A program made the position numbers and the translations under genes. Source: Blastobasis lacticolella (taxonomy: Eukaryota; Arthropoda; Insecta; Lepidoptera; Blastobasidae). Taken from it: DNA of 64,000 nt. Below are positions 11,092-22,674 of the stretch, one piece after another (the stretch's first letter is position 1; each line of letters opens with the position of its first letter). The DNA is taken from assembly GCA_905147135.1 (NCBI GenBank), contig LR990050.1, forward strand, positions 7,638,501 to 7,702,500, in the 5' to 3' direction. The notes below the pieces were generated by a model. The model was not told the DNA's origin. It saw nothing but the letters and a program-made list of their open reading frames with translations, and did no database searches.

Positions 11092-12774
11092 ATTGATCCC
11101 ATACAAAATTGATATGTTATTAAAAAAATTGTTGCAGGTTGATGGTATCAGGTGATGGACATTATTATGTAATACCACAACTTTACTTTTTTCATGGGTT
11201 ATCTTAAACAAGATAGTCAAAATATGACCTTAACCTAGAAAGCGCATAATTATTATTTTTACTTATTTATATCTTGAATACAATGAAAGGAGGTTTTTCG
11301 ACAGCCGATTAAAAATAAATAATAGTTATGCGATATACGACCGCTCCCTTTTCACTCCTGGTAGCGGCCAGCGGTGCCCCCGCACCTCCTGCATTGCATT
11401 AGCCTCCACCTCCGTCTAATGGGAATGGTTCGGCGGTTCCGGCTACTCCTATTCATTATTAGCGCCGTATGCCTGGCGAAATTCTAGGCGATATACAACG
11501 CCATGTGCTAGCTGGCTGAGCTAGAGTTGAGGAGCTTGCTCTTACAGTGTGGGCACTGCGTTATGCAACTTAACTGAATTATCCTATTCCATAAAATAAA
11601 TAAGTTATCAGGAACGATAACCTAGGTTAAGCAATGTTCATAGCGTCCAGGACCTGGATGGGTGATCGTTTCGTGCTTTGAGGTTTGTCGAACTTCAGCA
11701 CCGCAACGAGCTCGCCACTCGTTAGGTATATCAAATGCCAACGATATTTTGGCGAAATGAGTTGACCAAGGTCTACCGCTGGCCGCCGGGGACTAATTGA
11801 ACAGTCTCGTGCGCCTAGTGGTATCCCGCGTCGGTATATTATTATGAAATAAAGTATTTTGTATGTTGGTGGACACATTTTCTTACAAAACACTTTATTT
11901 TAGTTAATATGTGTTGTAAGTTTAACGCGTGTATCCGTCTATCTGTAGCTCTCGAGTGGATAAACCAATTTTAAAGCGGTTTTCTTTATTTGGAAGCTCT
12001 TTTAATCGAAAATATTCCTAGCTTTATTTAATCGAAGACGGTTGAGTAGTTTAGAAGATATTTGAGTATGAGTAGACTTAGTAGAGGGTGTTTGTTCGGG
12101 ATGTGTCGGTTGTTAATGTACATCTTTGACTTGCGATATCATGCAAGGAATACCGCTTTCGACATTTTTGAATATAAAGTGAACGATAGATATTAATGTT
12201 TCCTAACGATTGGCATAAGTTTTAGCAAAACCGATATTTTTTTCAAAATGGCGGATTGTTGGTGGTAATTTTCTCTATACTAAATGTTCAACGCTCTTCA
12301 AGAAAGGGGTAAACCGGTTTTTACGGTGTCGGCAACGCGTGGGGAGTGCCTCTGGTATTGCAAACGTCCATAGGCTGCGGTAACTGCTTAAGTGGCTGAT
12401 AAACGTGCGAGTAAGTACGCGTACTCGTGGCTCGATGACCTTGCTCGCTAGTGTGTCAGCCTAAGTACGCGTACTTTAAAACCGCCGAGTAAGTTCGCCG
12501 GTGAACCAAAATGTTTGATTTTTGCTCGTAGCTTGTGACTCGCGGCTTCGGCTAGCTCGTCTGTCAGGGCCGGGAGCCGCGTGCCGCCATTCTTTTGTGA
12601 TGTATCTCGTGCACTTGTGTTTTTTGCATAAAATTAGTTTAAGTTTAATTAACTTTATGCTTTTTTGTTGCAAACTCGAAATATTTAAGGAATTCATAGA
12701 AAAACGTGCGGAGTAAGTTCGTGAACTTAAAAACCGCGTACTTTAAGTCCGTACGTCTATCAACAACGTCGAGC
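11092..12774. other. Spacer with small repeat remnants
   Basis: 11,340-11,560 is a GC-rich block I cannot identify. 11,635-11,840 holds an unrecognised repeat-like segment with 'ctggatgggtgatcg'. 11,930-12,080 resembles the noncoding body of Lep1-type elements. 12,280-12,390 is a short relic of the same LINE 3' end as at 6.8 kb (AGAAAGGGGTAAA, then GGTATTGCAAACGTCCATAG). 12,400-12,775 contains two diverged copies of a GTAAGTACGCGTACT block. No host gene is seen. Confidence 0.4.
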
Positions 12775-13811
12775 CGAGTAAAAATTTGCTGAAACACCTA
12801 CCGCACTAGGGACTAATGAGTCTGGTCAAAATGTATAACGCCTGTATAAGGCTAGAGCATTTCCCTAGCCAATGGAAGATAGCTCAAGTGGTGATGGTCC
12901 CTAAACCAGGCAAACCACCTCAAGAAACGACGTCTTAAAGGCCAATAAACTTGATATCCATTGTTGGTAATCTTTTTGAAAAAATATTACACATCAGGAT
13001 GAAAGAACATCTAGGCGATACCTACCAAACCACCAATTCGGATTCAAGGAGAAGCACGGGACTGTCAAACAAGTTCATCGCATAGTCGACGTCATAGGCA
13101 GATGCCTGGAGAATTTTCTTAGATATAAGCCAGGCATTTGACAAAGTATGGCATCAAGGCCTCACATATAAGTCAAAGAAGCAACTACCACACTCATTTA
13201 TGAACATCTTAAAATCTTATCTTGACAAAAGAAGCTTCCAAGTTAAACAAAATAATGAGTTCAATTCTTCGAAAGATAAAATCAGGCGTCCCTGAGAGAT
13301 CAGGGCAGCAGGGCACTTGGTCCCACATTGTACCTTATATTCACCACCGACCTGCCTACATCCGAGAACACAATTATAGCAACCTATACTGATGACACAG
13401 CAGTGCTATCCTCCGACGTCAGTCCGGAAGTTGCATCGGATAATCTGCAGACACATCTGGACAAGGTCTCCATTTGGATGAAACTGTGGAGAATAAAAGC
13501 AAACCAAACCAAGTCGACACATGTTACATTTACACTCCGAAAGGATATATCAAACTAAATGGCGTGGAAATTTCTCAAGAAGACCACGCAAAATACCTTG
13601 GTATGCACCTTGACAGACGGCTTACTTGGCAGAAACATATCTGGACCAAGCGTAAGCTACTTGACTCGACGTCGAGTGCTGCAAATTGTATTAAAACGTA
13701 GGTGTAATTGATCTTCGACAAATACGACTGTCCAAGATAGTTGAAAAAATATTTATTGACTGCAATAGACATTTCAATGTCATTTTAATGGAGATTTGTG
13801 GCCAGACAAAA

Positions 13812-14040
13812 TGTCGAATTTTCTGAGTTATGTACATTAGTTGAACATTAACCGATGCTCTTACGGTGAAAACATTGCGATGAAACCTGCACATTCAGGC
13901 GACTGAACACGTAACCATAATCCAATCTTGTTAGGTTCTTCTGCTAACAACGTCACGGAGGTCAGATGGCAGTTGATCCAATGTAATTACCTGATCTGCC
14001 AAATCCTGGATCATGGTCAAGGCGAAGGTATGATAAAAAG
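13812..14040 (+). mobile_element. SINE fragment, body only
   Basis: Matches the body of the tRNA-derived SINE seen complete at 34.83-35.17 kb (TTTTCTGAGTTATGTACATT, then GTGAAACC-type and GTCACGGAGGTCAG blocks, ending ATCATGGTCAAGGCG). The tRNA-like head is missing. It sits inside the LINE carcass. Confidence 0.75.
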
Positions 14041-14181
14041 TGTCAGTTAAATTGAAACTTTACAGAGGCAGCTCTGAAATCGGAAATCTCAGACATTGTC
14101 ACGTCGACAATCTCCACTGGCTGATAGGACGACACTCCCAACTAAATAACAACAGTAAAATGACCGTTTACAAAGCCATAT

Positions 14182-14566
14182 TGATGCAGCTGAACTTCGA
14201 AATAAAATAGAATTTGTTCCAATAAACTGTTTTAATCTGTTTTAAATGTTATAAGTAAACACTTTTACTTAAGGAATTTACTTAGCAATTATTATAAGAA
14301 ATATATTAAACGACAATATTCGGCAATATGGTTATTCCAACTCGACTGTCGCTCACGACGTGTCACAACAGAATGCCTCCTGAAAGGTGGCCGTGGACCA
14401 CCAGCACTCGCCAGCGTAGTAGGGGTGCTGGCGGTCGACGGCAACCAATCAGAACGCACTTCCTGCGGATGGCCTAACAATAGTCAAATCATGTCTTTTA
14501 GAATATAAACATTTAACATAAACTTTAATATACCTACTTACTAGGTTTAAATAAAAAGCGACAACA
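14182..14566 (-). repeat. 3' LTR of the gypsy element
   Basis: 385 bp. On the element's strand it starts TGTTGTCGC and ends GCATCA, so TG...CA termini. It is nearly identical to 20423-20810. A 62-codon open frame inside it is present in both LTRs and has no recognisable motif. Confidence 0.9.
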
Positions 14567-15236
14567 GCTCGGCCATCCGTTATGTACACGCCCTCGAGTA
14601 CAGTGCATGTAGGTAAATAAAGCTTAATTAAACTACAGAACAACATTATTTAGATCAGTAACATTAGTCTATATTGTTTATAAATAAATAATAAGACTAT
14701 CATAAAGTGATAACAACAATTTCATACTAAAAAAATAATAAGGTCCATCTATAATTTACTTAAAACACAATATAATATGTCTAGTATATCTTTAGTATTA
14801 ATATTGCTTACTAAACACGTAAATATATTATATTTTTTTTTCTATAATAAGTAGTAGTAATTAATGTTGTACAACAAAATTTGTAATATTTACTTTATGA
14901 CAACTAGCATTCTGTAAAATCATATCATACTATTTATAATAATTCCCTACTTTTATAACTATTAACAAAACATCACAACTATCAAATAGCAATTTCATAA
15001 TTAAAATAAATAACAGCCATCGGATTTCAGTCTGAGTGATTGTAGATCGCTCCTATTCACAATACCATATGTATAGATTAATTTCGTGATTGTAAATCGC
15101 TTCTATCCACATCTCACAGTATATTGGTCGTAAGTCGCTTCTACTTACGTCCCAATTTACAGACATAAAAGTACATTTTATAATCGTCTCATTCGGAACC
15201 GAGTCATACTTAGGTTAAATGAACTGAGGACTCTCC

Positions 15237-16667
15237 TTACTCAGAGGTTGCGCTCTCTACATCGTCATCAGATACGTGAGGTGGTTGGAAAACCATCCAC
15301 GGTTTCATTTTGTCAACTGCCACTGTTGCATTATAACTTCTGTTATTTTTGCGTGTAATCGGGGTGTCTTCAATCATATACCGGTCATGGTCCAAAACCT
15401 TAGTTACCCTATATGGTCCCTGAAACTTAGGTACAAATTTTCTGCTCTGACCAGTAGAGGGGATCTCCCTTTCTATACTTATTAAATCGCCTATTTCGAA
15501 CTTTTGAGAAACTTTTGACTTACTGTCATGAAAAGATTTCTGTTTCTGTTGGTAGTTTTCAATGTAGGAGTCAATTCTATTACGAATGTCTTGCAATGAG
15601 CCTATGTTTGATAATTCGTCGATGTCAAGGTATGACTTTAACTTGTTGTCATTCGTGTTATTCAGCCGTAAACCGAAAAGAGCCTCGGAGGGAGTGCAGC
15701 CTATACCCCTATTTTTAGTATTATTTAGACCCCACTGAACAGAAGGGACACTTAGATCCCACTTGTTTTTATTCTGCCCAATGCACTTAGCTGTTAGCGA
15801 TTCCAAGAGCGTTCTGTTATACCTCTCGACCTGGCCATTCGCTCTTGGAGTCGCCACTTCATTAAGTACATGTTTTATGCCTGCAGAGTCGGTGAATTTT
15901 TTAAAAGCCGTACTAGTAAAAGCGCTACCGCGATCGGAAATCAACCTCCTTGGCACGCCGAACGTACTGAAATAGTCCTTAAGTTTAGCTATTGTAGTGA
16001 GAGTGCTCGTGTTCCTAACTGGTTTCAAACAAATGAACTTTGTGTAAGCTTCGATTATCACCAGTATATGCGTGTTACCCGTTGAACTCTTAACAAAAGG
16101 TCCGACATGGTCGATATGAATAGTATCGAACGGGACATTGACCTTTTGTATTGGATTCAGCGGTGGTCTAGCGTTAGATGTGGTCTTAGTGTAGCTACAT
16201 TCCAAACACGACCTTATGTATTTTTTTACGAAGTGTTTCATTTTTGGAAACCAATACACACCTTGAATTTTAGCCAGAGTCTTATCCACACCAAAGTGTC
16301 CAATCTCATCATGATTCTGTTTCATGATCTGCCATCTTACACCTTTTGGTACTACCCACCGGTTCCCATTATTGGTTTTTCGGTATAATTTACCATCTTT
16401 CAGCGCAAAGTTTTGTTTAATGTCACTGACATCCTTTGCATCAGGTCCATTTAAAACCGCACCAATCTGTTGGATGTTTGGGTCCGCCTGCTGTACCGTA
16501 GTTAACCCGTCAGCCTCTGCTATTTCGAGAATATTACAGTGTTCATTCTCTTCGGCATCAAAACCTGCTGATAAAGGTATGGAGTTACGGCTTAGAGCGT
16601 CGACATGGCACATGGCGGTACTCCACAGTGTAATTATATTCTTGTAATATAATCCACCATCTCGCAA
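15237..16667 (-). pseudogene. Gypsy integrase region
   Basis: 476 open codons. The N-terminal His/Cys zinc motif (HDEIGHFGVDKT... CLECSY) is near residues 115-160. The DDE catalytic core shows IDHVGPF, then LISDRGSAF, then PRANGQVERYNRTL. A basic C-terminal region with a KFQGPYRVTKVL stretch follows. The first residues (HVDALSRN) belong to the end of the RNase H/connection region and are out of frame with the preceding segment, so the polyprotein is interrupted near 16,600-16,660. Confidence 0.85.
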
Positions 16668-17553
16668 CTCTTGGCATAAGCTCTCTTTTCAGAAAAGTAG
16701 CTAGTAGCGAATTGCAATCAGTAAAAATCTTAAACTCTTTACCTATTAAGTAAACCCTGAACCGCTGAACAGATGCAACAACTGCCAGAGTCTCTAACTC
16801 ATATGAGGTCATATTTTGCTCATATGTCGTAGTTTGCCGACTGAAGTATGCAACCGGACGCAGACCCATATCACTACGTTGCATAAGGATACCAGCAAGT
16901 CCTGTTTTACTTGCATCGGTGTGCACTTCAGTCTCGGCTTGCGGGTCAAATAAGGCTAAAACAGGTTTTTTGCTTAACTCTGCTTTAAGGATTTGAAAGC
17001 TTTTCTCCTGTTCAGCACCCCATGCCCAGTAGGTTTCCTTTTTTAGCAATGAAGTAAGCGGCCTTGCAATGAGTGCAAAATTCTTTATAAACCGCCTAAA
17101 AAAACTACATAAGCCAATAAACTGTCTCACCGTGTGCTGGTCTTTTGGAGTGGGAAAGTACCTCACCGCCTGCACTTTCTTATCGCCTGGCTTTATACCT
17201 TCTTTACTCAGCTCGAAACCTAAGTACTCAACCTTTTGTTTAAAAAAACAGCATTTTGTTAAATTCAAGGTCAAGCCAGCTTCCTGCAGAAGTTGTAGAA
17301 CTTTTTCTAGGCGCGAAATACCATCATCGATAGAGTGAGCTGGAATTATTATGTCGTCCATATATGCCGAAGCTAAATTATGTCTTACATGCCCTAGCAC
17401 CTGAGAAATCATTCTCATGAACACAGCCGGGGCATTGACCAAACCAAATGGCATGCGAGCAAATTCGAAATGACCATCAGGTGTGATGAACGCTGTTTTG
17501 TGGCGATCACTTTCCTTAATCGGAATCTGATAGTAGCCTGACTTGAGATCCAA
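16585..17553 (-). pseudogene. Gypsy reverse transcriptase (C-terminal part) and RNase H
   Basis: Starts in the RT palm with LDLKSGYYQIP-type residues. The catalytic box is YMDDI, followed by the YLGFELSKEGI and FRRFIKNF thumb motifs, then RNase H (VHTDASKTGLAGILMQ, SYELETLA, TDCNSLL). The frame is lost at both ends relative to the neighbouring segments. Confidence 0.85.
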
Positions 17554-17906
17554 TGTAGTTTAGTAATAATATCCGGCAAGATCATCTCCTTGACTGTCTT
17601 TCGATTCAGAGCCCTATAATCGACGCACATTCTTAGTTCACCATTCTTTTTCCTTACCAAGACTATGGGACTAGAGTACGACGAAGTCGATGTCTGCACG
17701 ACATTATCTATAAGTTCTTGTACCATGTCTCGTACCTTTGATCTTTCGTGAGCTGATAGCCTGTAGGGTCTAAACACCACTGGTGTATCATCCTTTAATT
17801 TTATCGACATCTCTAATTTATTAGTTTTCCCCAACTCGCTAAGATCAAAGACGAAACAAGGACGATACTTATTTAATAGCACTTTCGTCAGGCAAGCTTC
17901 CGTCAA
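17415..17906 (-). pseudogene. Gypsy reverse transcriptase N-terminal part
   Basis: Carries the conserved opening of RT (RPYRLSAHERSKVRDMV, SPIVLVRKKNGELRMCVDYR). Just before the LDLKSGYYQ motif about 15 expected residues are missing and the frame shifts, so there is a real deletion near 17,555-17,580. Confidence 0.8.
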
Positions 17907-18750
17907 TATTCAAAGCTTCCTTTTGAATATTTGACGAATCCTGATTACACGTGAGTGACCTTACATCCATTTCTATAGGTTCTTTATATTCAGCTGGTAC
18001 ACAGCGTGCAAGTAAAAATCCGTCCTTGAAACAGAATTGTGTGCTAGGATCACCCTTTACGTACACTTCGCCATGCCCATCGTTAATTTGATAGATGCCA
18101 CCGAGCAAACAATATTCCCTACCAGATTCAAATCTTGCCTCCTCTTCTATATACACACTCCCAGTATAGTTTGGGAAAGATTTCACTTTAACGATAGTAT
18201 ACCCGTTTATAATTGTATCCACCGTACATATTAATTTTATTTTGATTTCCTTTTTAGCTAACTTTAAACTTGTGGAATCTTTCTCAAACTTTATATGGGG
18301 TTGTTCCGTAAATGACTGCCCGACCAAGACGGCAACGTCCATCACGCTATCGGGTACAACTAACAAGTTAACCTTTGCATGGATGCCATCTATAACTATA
18401 TCTACTATACCTTTACGAAGTGCTTGCACAAGACTTCTACCAAAACCCTTTAAGACTGGTAAATCATTGGTGTCCCAATTACAATTTATATTTAAAGATT
18501 CTGTCTCTTTAACCATAGTAGCGTTGCTCCCAAAGTCTATGAAGCATTGCTTTGTAACATTATTGATGGTGACATTCTTAAAGTATTTACCGTCAAGAGT
18601 TTTGTTAGAACGTACTGTTAATACTGATTTTGAATTACTTTGAGTAGATTTAGTGCCACGACACTTATCAATGGTATGACCAAAACGCAAACAATTCTCA
18701 CATTTTATTTGCGGTTTTGGGCAATCCGATTTATAATGACTTCGTTGCAA
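17869..18750 (-). pseudogene. Gypsy zinc knuckle and aspartic protease region
   Basis: Begins in the second half of a CCHC knuckle, followed by CENCLRFGHTIDKC as another CCHC. A protease-like segment with CFIDFGSNATMV follows, where retroviral-type proteases usually have D-T/S-G. The frame is shifted relative to both gag and RT. Confidence 0.7.
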
Positions 18751-19721
18751 TTAAAGCAGGTTATTCGTCTCTTTATCTCGTCAGTACCAGTTCTAGTTAA
18801 TGTATCAATTCTCGCATTCTGTGCCCTAGTTCTTCTCTTATCTAATCCAGTATTAACTCTCCCTCCCTTAGCGTTCCTAAGAAAACACAACAGTTTCTCT
18901 GTTGTTTCGAACCTTGCTGCTTCGGCACCCAACCTAACACTGCGATCGTCTATACCAAAAATTATACAATCTATAGCCTTCCTATAAGATATGCCGCATC
19001 GATGTAACAGCAATACCTTCTCGTAAAAATAGTCCTCAAGCGATTCTCCAAATCGGGCACGCTTTGTCAACATTGTTGTGAGCAGCTGACCGTAATTTTC
19101 GTCGCTGGGAAAAGCGGCTTTGAGTTTTTCTTGCCACTCATACCAAGAGAACATCAAAGTATCTAACCCTTCATACCACTTTTGGGCAACACCTCTCAAC
19201 TTTGGTAACGCAAAGTGGATTGTTTGTGTGTCGTTCCAGCTATAAATCTTGGCACACTCATTAACTTTATGTAACCATGTAACAACAGTTTGTTCCTGCC
19301 GGGAAGGGTCAAACTCGGGGACCACATTTTGCATTGAACTACTGGGTAGACAATGAGTGTTACCATTTTTTATAACCTGGAGCGCTTCTACCAACTGCGA
19401 TATAGTCAGGTTTGAGACATTATGACCATCCTCATGAGACGATCTCTGCCTACCTCGCCGTACTACTGGGCTTCTAGACCGGTATCTGTTACCCCTGACA
19501 CGGCGTGGTATCGCAACAATCCTACCATCACGTTGACTACGACTACGACTTCTCGAATGACGAATGTCTCGTCTATTTCTTCGGTCTGGTCGGCTCCCGG
19601 AGCGGTGACGCCGTTCCTGATTGTTGTTACCTCTCGATTGTGCGCGGCCACGGCCGCTGCTCGTTGAACGGCGTCGCTCAGTCCGTGTCGTTGAAACCGA
19701 CGCCGTAGTGTCTGTTGACAC
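18705..19721 (-). pseudogene. Gypsy gag region
   Basis: 338 open codons. An Arg/Ser-rich basic N-terminus is followed by a capsid-like domain with the retrotransposon gag signature around QKWYEGLDTLMFSWYEWQE and by FNCN, the start of a zinc knuckle. The knuckle is cut by a frameshift near 18,740. Confidence 0.75.
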
Positions 19722-19932
19722 GCTGCTGTTTCTACTCTAACTCCTTGGGCCACGTCGTGGTCCAGGCAGCAGTGGGGACTGTCCGCGATCCATTCTGTGC
19801 ACACAAACGGAAAAGCACAGAGTCTAATTCGTGATTTATGAATTTATACCTATTCATCATATCATTGTAAAATAACTTGCATTAGACACAATAGTATATA
19901 GGTAATTATATAGATTAGTGTTATGACATTCT

Positions 19933-20275
19933 CAGAGAGTAGCCCTGAACAAATGCCATAGTAAGTATAATGTATCAGCATTGTCAGAGGGTAGCCCTGA
20001 CCAAATGATGGAGTAGGTTTTAGTGTAACGGCATTATCAGAGGGTAGCCCTGAACAAATGCCACAGTAAGTATTATGTATCAGCATTGCCAGAGGGTAGC
20101 CCTGGCCAAATGCTGGAGTAGGTTTTAATGTAACAGCATTAACAGAGGGTAGCCCTGAACGAATGCCATGGTAAGTATGCATGTACCAGTATTGTCAGAG
20201 GGTAGCCCTGACCAAATTCTGGGGTAAGTTTTAGTGTAACGGCATTGTCAGAGGGTAGCCCTGACCAAATGCCAT
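19933..20275 (-). repeat. Seven-unit tandem array in the gypsy leader
   Basis: The core CAGAGGGTAGCCCTGA recurs at 19933, 19985, 20038, 20090, 20143, 20195 and 20249, at spacings of 52, 53, 52, 53, 52 and 54. The segments between cores alternate between two types (TAAGTATTATGTATCAGCATT-like and GTAGGTTTTAGTGTAACGG-like), so the true period is a 105-bp dimer. It lies between the 5' LTR and gag. Confidence 0.9.
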
Positions 20276-20422
20276 TGTATTATGTGCGTGTTCATGCGGT
20301 GAATATGTATAGGATAAATCACATAAAACGATGGTTATTTAAAAAAGAAAATACAGAATCAGAAAAAAAAATATTAGGAAATACACAGTACCTTAATCCA
20401 GTGGATAATCCCACTTCTGAAC

Positions 20423-20810
20423 TGATGCAGCTGAACTTCGAAATAAAATAGAATTTGTTCCAATAAACTGTTTTAATCAACTGTTTTAAATATTATAAGT
20501 AAACACTTTTACTTAAGGAATTTACTTAGCAATTATTATAAGAAATATATTAAACGACAATATTCGGCAATATGGTTATTCCAACTCGACTGTCGCTCAC
20601 GACGTGTCACAACAGAATGCCTCCTGAAAGGTGGCCGTGGACCACCAGCACTCGCCAGCGTAGTAGGGATGCTGGCGGTCGACGGCAACCAATCAGAACG
20701 CACTTCCTGCGGATGGCCTAACAATAGTCAAATCATGTCTTTTAGAATATAAACATTTAACATAAACTTTAATATACCTACTTACTAGGTTTAAATAAAA
20801 AGCGACAACA
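20423..20810 (-). repeat. 5' LTR of the gypsy element
   Basis: 388 bp. It differs from the other LTR by an extra CAA-type triplet near its 20,477 position and two G/A changes. It is followed by ATAT and the resumed LINE sequence. Confidence 0.9.
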
Positions 20811-20889
20811 ATATTGAAACCAGACTGGACTTACGGTATCCAATTGTGGGGAACAGCCAGTGTGAGTACCATTGAAATTCTCGAAAGGT

Positions 20890-21120
20890 TACGCGTTCAC
20901 AATGATTCGAAACCGTTTCCGAACGATTCGACACGAAATTCGTGAGCTGCGAATCCGTGTTGATCGATTCGAAAACTGTTATTCAGAATCCCGATAGATT
21001 CCACGGAAACTCTACTCTCTATAACATATGAAAATTTCATCAAAATTAACTGAAACCACATTTACCTAAGAACTTTTGCGGGGTCCTTTGTCGATTCCGT
21101 ATCCGAATCCGATTTCCGAG
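20890..21120. other. Unidentified segment inside the LINE carcass
   Basis: About 230 bp separate the LINE motifs TIEILERL and RLQTKAMRAM, which are adjacent in the intact relative. It is rich in GATTCGAAA-like words and encodes nothing recognisable. It could be a small insertion. Confidence 0.5.
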
Positions 21121-21310
21121 CCATTGTGACGAGGCTACAGACCAAGGCTATGAGAGCAATGTTCAACATCCCACAATGTATCAGTAACAAAACCATTCAC
21201 ATCAAAACAGTTAAACAGGAAATCTCCAGCTTTAGCAAGAAATATCAGAACAAATTAACGAACCACTCTAATGAGCTTGCACGGGTCTTGTTTTTCAGAG
21301 ACATATCACT

Positions 21311-22600
21311 CAATGTTATTGGTCATAAAGGCTGAATTTTCCAGTCCAAAATTAATAGGCCATAACTTTTCCCCACAGCGATTCGAATGTTGTCGCCGTA
21401 ATAAAAGTTGTAGACAATGAAAGTCCTTTCTAATGACATACCGCTCAAAGTTATTGATCATATAGGCTGAGTTGTCTGGGCCTCCCTTCTTTTGAACTTT
21501 ATGATTTTTAACGATTTGTTCAATAGTGTAATAGATAAGTAATTTAAATTAAATGACCATTATTATTTTAAAATTTGATCATTTATTCATAGTCTTTTTA
21601 AAATTTGCTTAATACAGTTTTGATTTTCTAATATGAAACCGACACGTATGTAGGGCGGGGGACCCACAGTGCTCGAATCAGCATAAAAAACTGTATCAGT
21701 AGGGGCGTTGGTTAAGGCGTAGGGTCTTGTCCCACGATCTGGGCACTTTTCGGGTCAGCAAATATCACTCGCCGTCCATCAGGGTCACATTCGACTATAT
21801 TTACACTGGTGGACTGAACATTTTTCTCTCAAGTTTGTTACCCGACTTTTGGAAAAATAACACAACAACTAGCTTTCATTGTAATTTAATTGTAATGAAA
21901 TGTGGCCGTCATTTGAAAGGGCTAAGTGTCCACCTTTCAGAATTTAAATACAAGTTGAAAAGAGCAAAAGTCAGGCAACCACTATACAAGATATACTTAC
22001 TACACGCCTTTGCAAAAAAAAGTTTGTGGATTCCTCGGTTGTATTTCGTTGAAATTATATTTAGGTGAAGTATTTTATGTGTCCAGCAGTCCATTTTTAT
22101 GTTTCGTATTGGTACATCCTGGGGTATACCGGGTGATATGGTCCCCCCCCCCCCCCCCCCCCTCTCAACTTTATAAAGAGCTGCCCGATGGAATATTCCA
22201 TCTAATGGGCGAGCTCTACTGAAACTCAAATAACGGACTAAAACAAATAATAGGCTTATTGTAATAAGATAGACTGACATGTAGCAGCAGAAACAAAAAA
22301 AAACTGTATAAAATTTGCAAGACAAAAAGACCACTTATTCGGTTCAAAGGTTCCCGCGTTTTCTTTGACAGCACTGACGGCTGTCAAGTAACGCCACGGA
22401 CCACAAAGCCGAGCATATTGTATCTTTTCGTCTTGGAATTAATAGGTATTAGGAGTGATTGACAGTTGGGTTTTAGTCGTTGACTGACGATATTTGCGTG
22501 TTTATATCCTCTTTGTTTGATGTTTGACATTTGCGACTTTCAAATGACATACGTAACGTGTGTTTTGTAGAAGAGTGTAGGGCAGTTGATGAAAATAAAT
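21311..22600. other. Spacer before the phosphorylase kinase gene
   Basis: Holds a diverged direct duplication at about 21,300-21,345 and 21,440-21,480 (ACTCAATGTTATTGGTCATA versus GCTCAAAGTTATTGATCATA) and a run of 20 C at 22,143-22,162. No gene is seen. The promoter of the next gene should lie in the last few hundred bases, but no core element is clear. Confidence 0.4.
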
Positions 22601-22674
22601 AAATACCACGAAAAGTTACAATATCAAAAGGATAATGTCGATTAATTTGTGATTTGTTCTGACTCTCTGCCACA

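Larger units (their letters stand above)
14182..20810 (-). mobile_element. Ty3/gypsy LTR retrotransposon, defective, 6.6 kb
   Basis: Bounded by LTRs of 385 and 388 bp that differ by two substitutions and one 3-nt indel. The flanking 4-bp target duplication is ATAT (14178-14181 and 20811-20814), and removing the element restores the LINE reading 'AIL-KPDW'. Gene order on the minus strand is gag, protease, reverse transcriptase, RNase H, integrase, the Ty3/gypsy order. No envelope-like frame is visible. Frames are broken at the gag zinc-knuckle, the protease-RT border, within RT and at the RNase H-integrase border. Neither a clear purine-rich tract before the 3' LTR nor a TGG-starting primer site after the 5' LTR is evident. 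Confidence 0.9.
12775..21310 (+). mobile_element. Jockey-like LINE carcass, broken by later insertions
   Basis: Pieces of one reverse transcriptase lie in order on the plus strand. 12,775-13,650 carries WKIAQVVMVPKPGKPP, stop codons and frameshifts, then YTDDTAVLSS and [12 protein letters not shown]. About 14,098-14,181 reads HWLIGRHSQLNNNSKM... 20,811-20,890 reads LKPDWTYGIQLWGTAS. 21,121-21,310 covers the C-terminal region (RLQTKAMRAMFNIPQ...). The same order of motifs is seen in the more intact LINE at 24.3-26.7 kb. The gaps are filled by a SINE fragment, a gypsy element and an unidentified 230-bp segment. It is inactive. Confidence 0.8.

Noticed and set aside
16107..16647. Plus-strand open frames across the gypsy integrase region
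   Set aside because: They lie opposite clear integrase motifs on the minus strand and are shadows.
19933..20275. Regular 52-53-bp repeats resembling a CRISPR array
   Set aside because: The host is an animal, the 'spacers' are just two alternating sequences, and the array sits in a retrotransposon leader.
20536..20724. 62-codon frame inside the LTR
   Set aside because: Present in both LTRs simply because they are copies; no motif, and LTRs rarely code.
22143..22162. Run of 20 C as a possible functional element
   Set aside because: Homopolymer tracts like this and the 13 G at 5,359 are common and prone to assembly error; no context supports a role.
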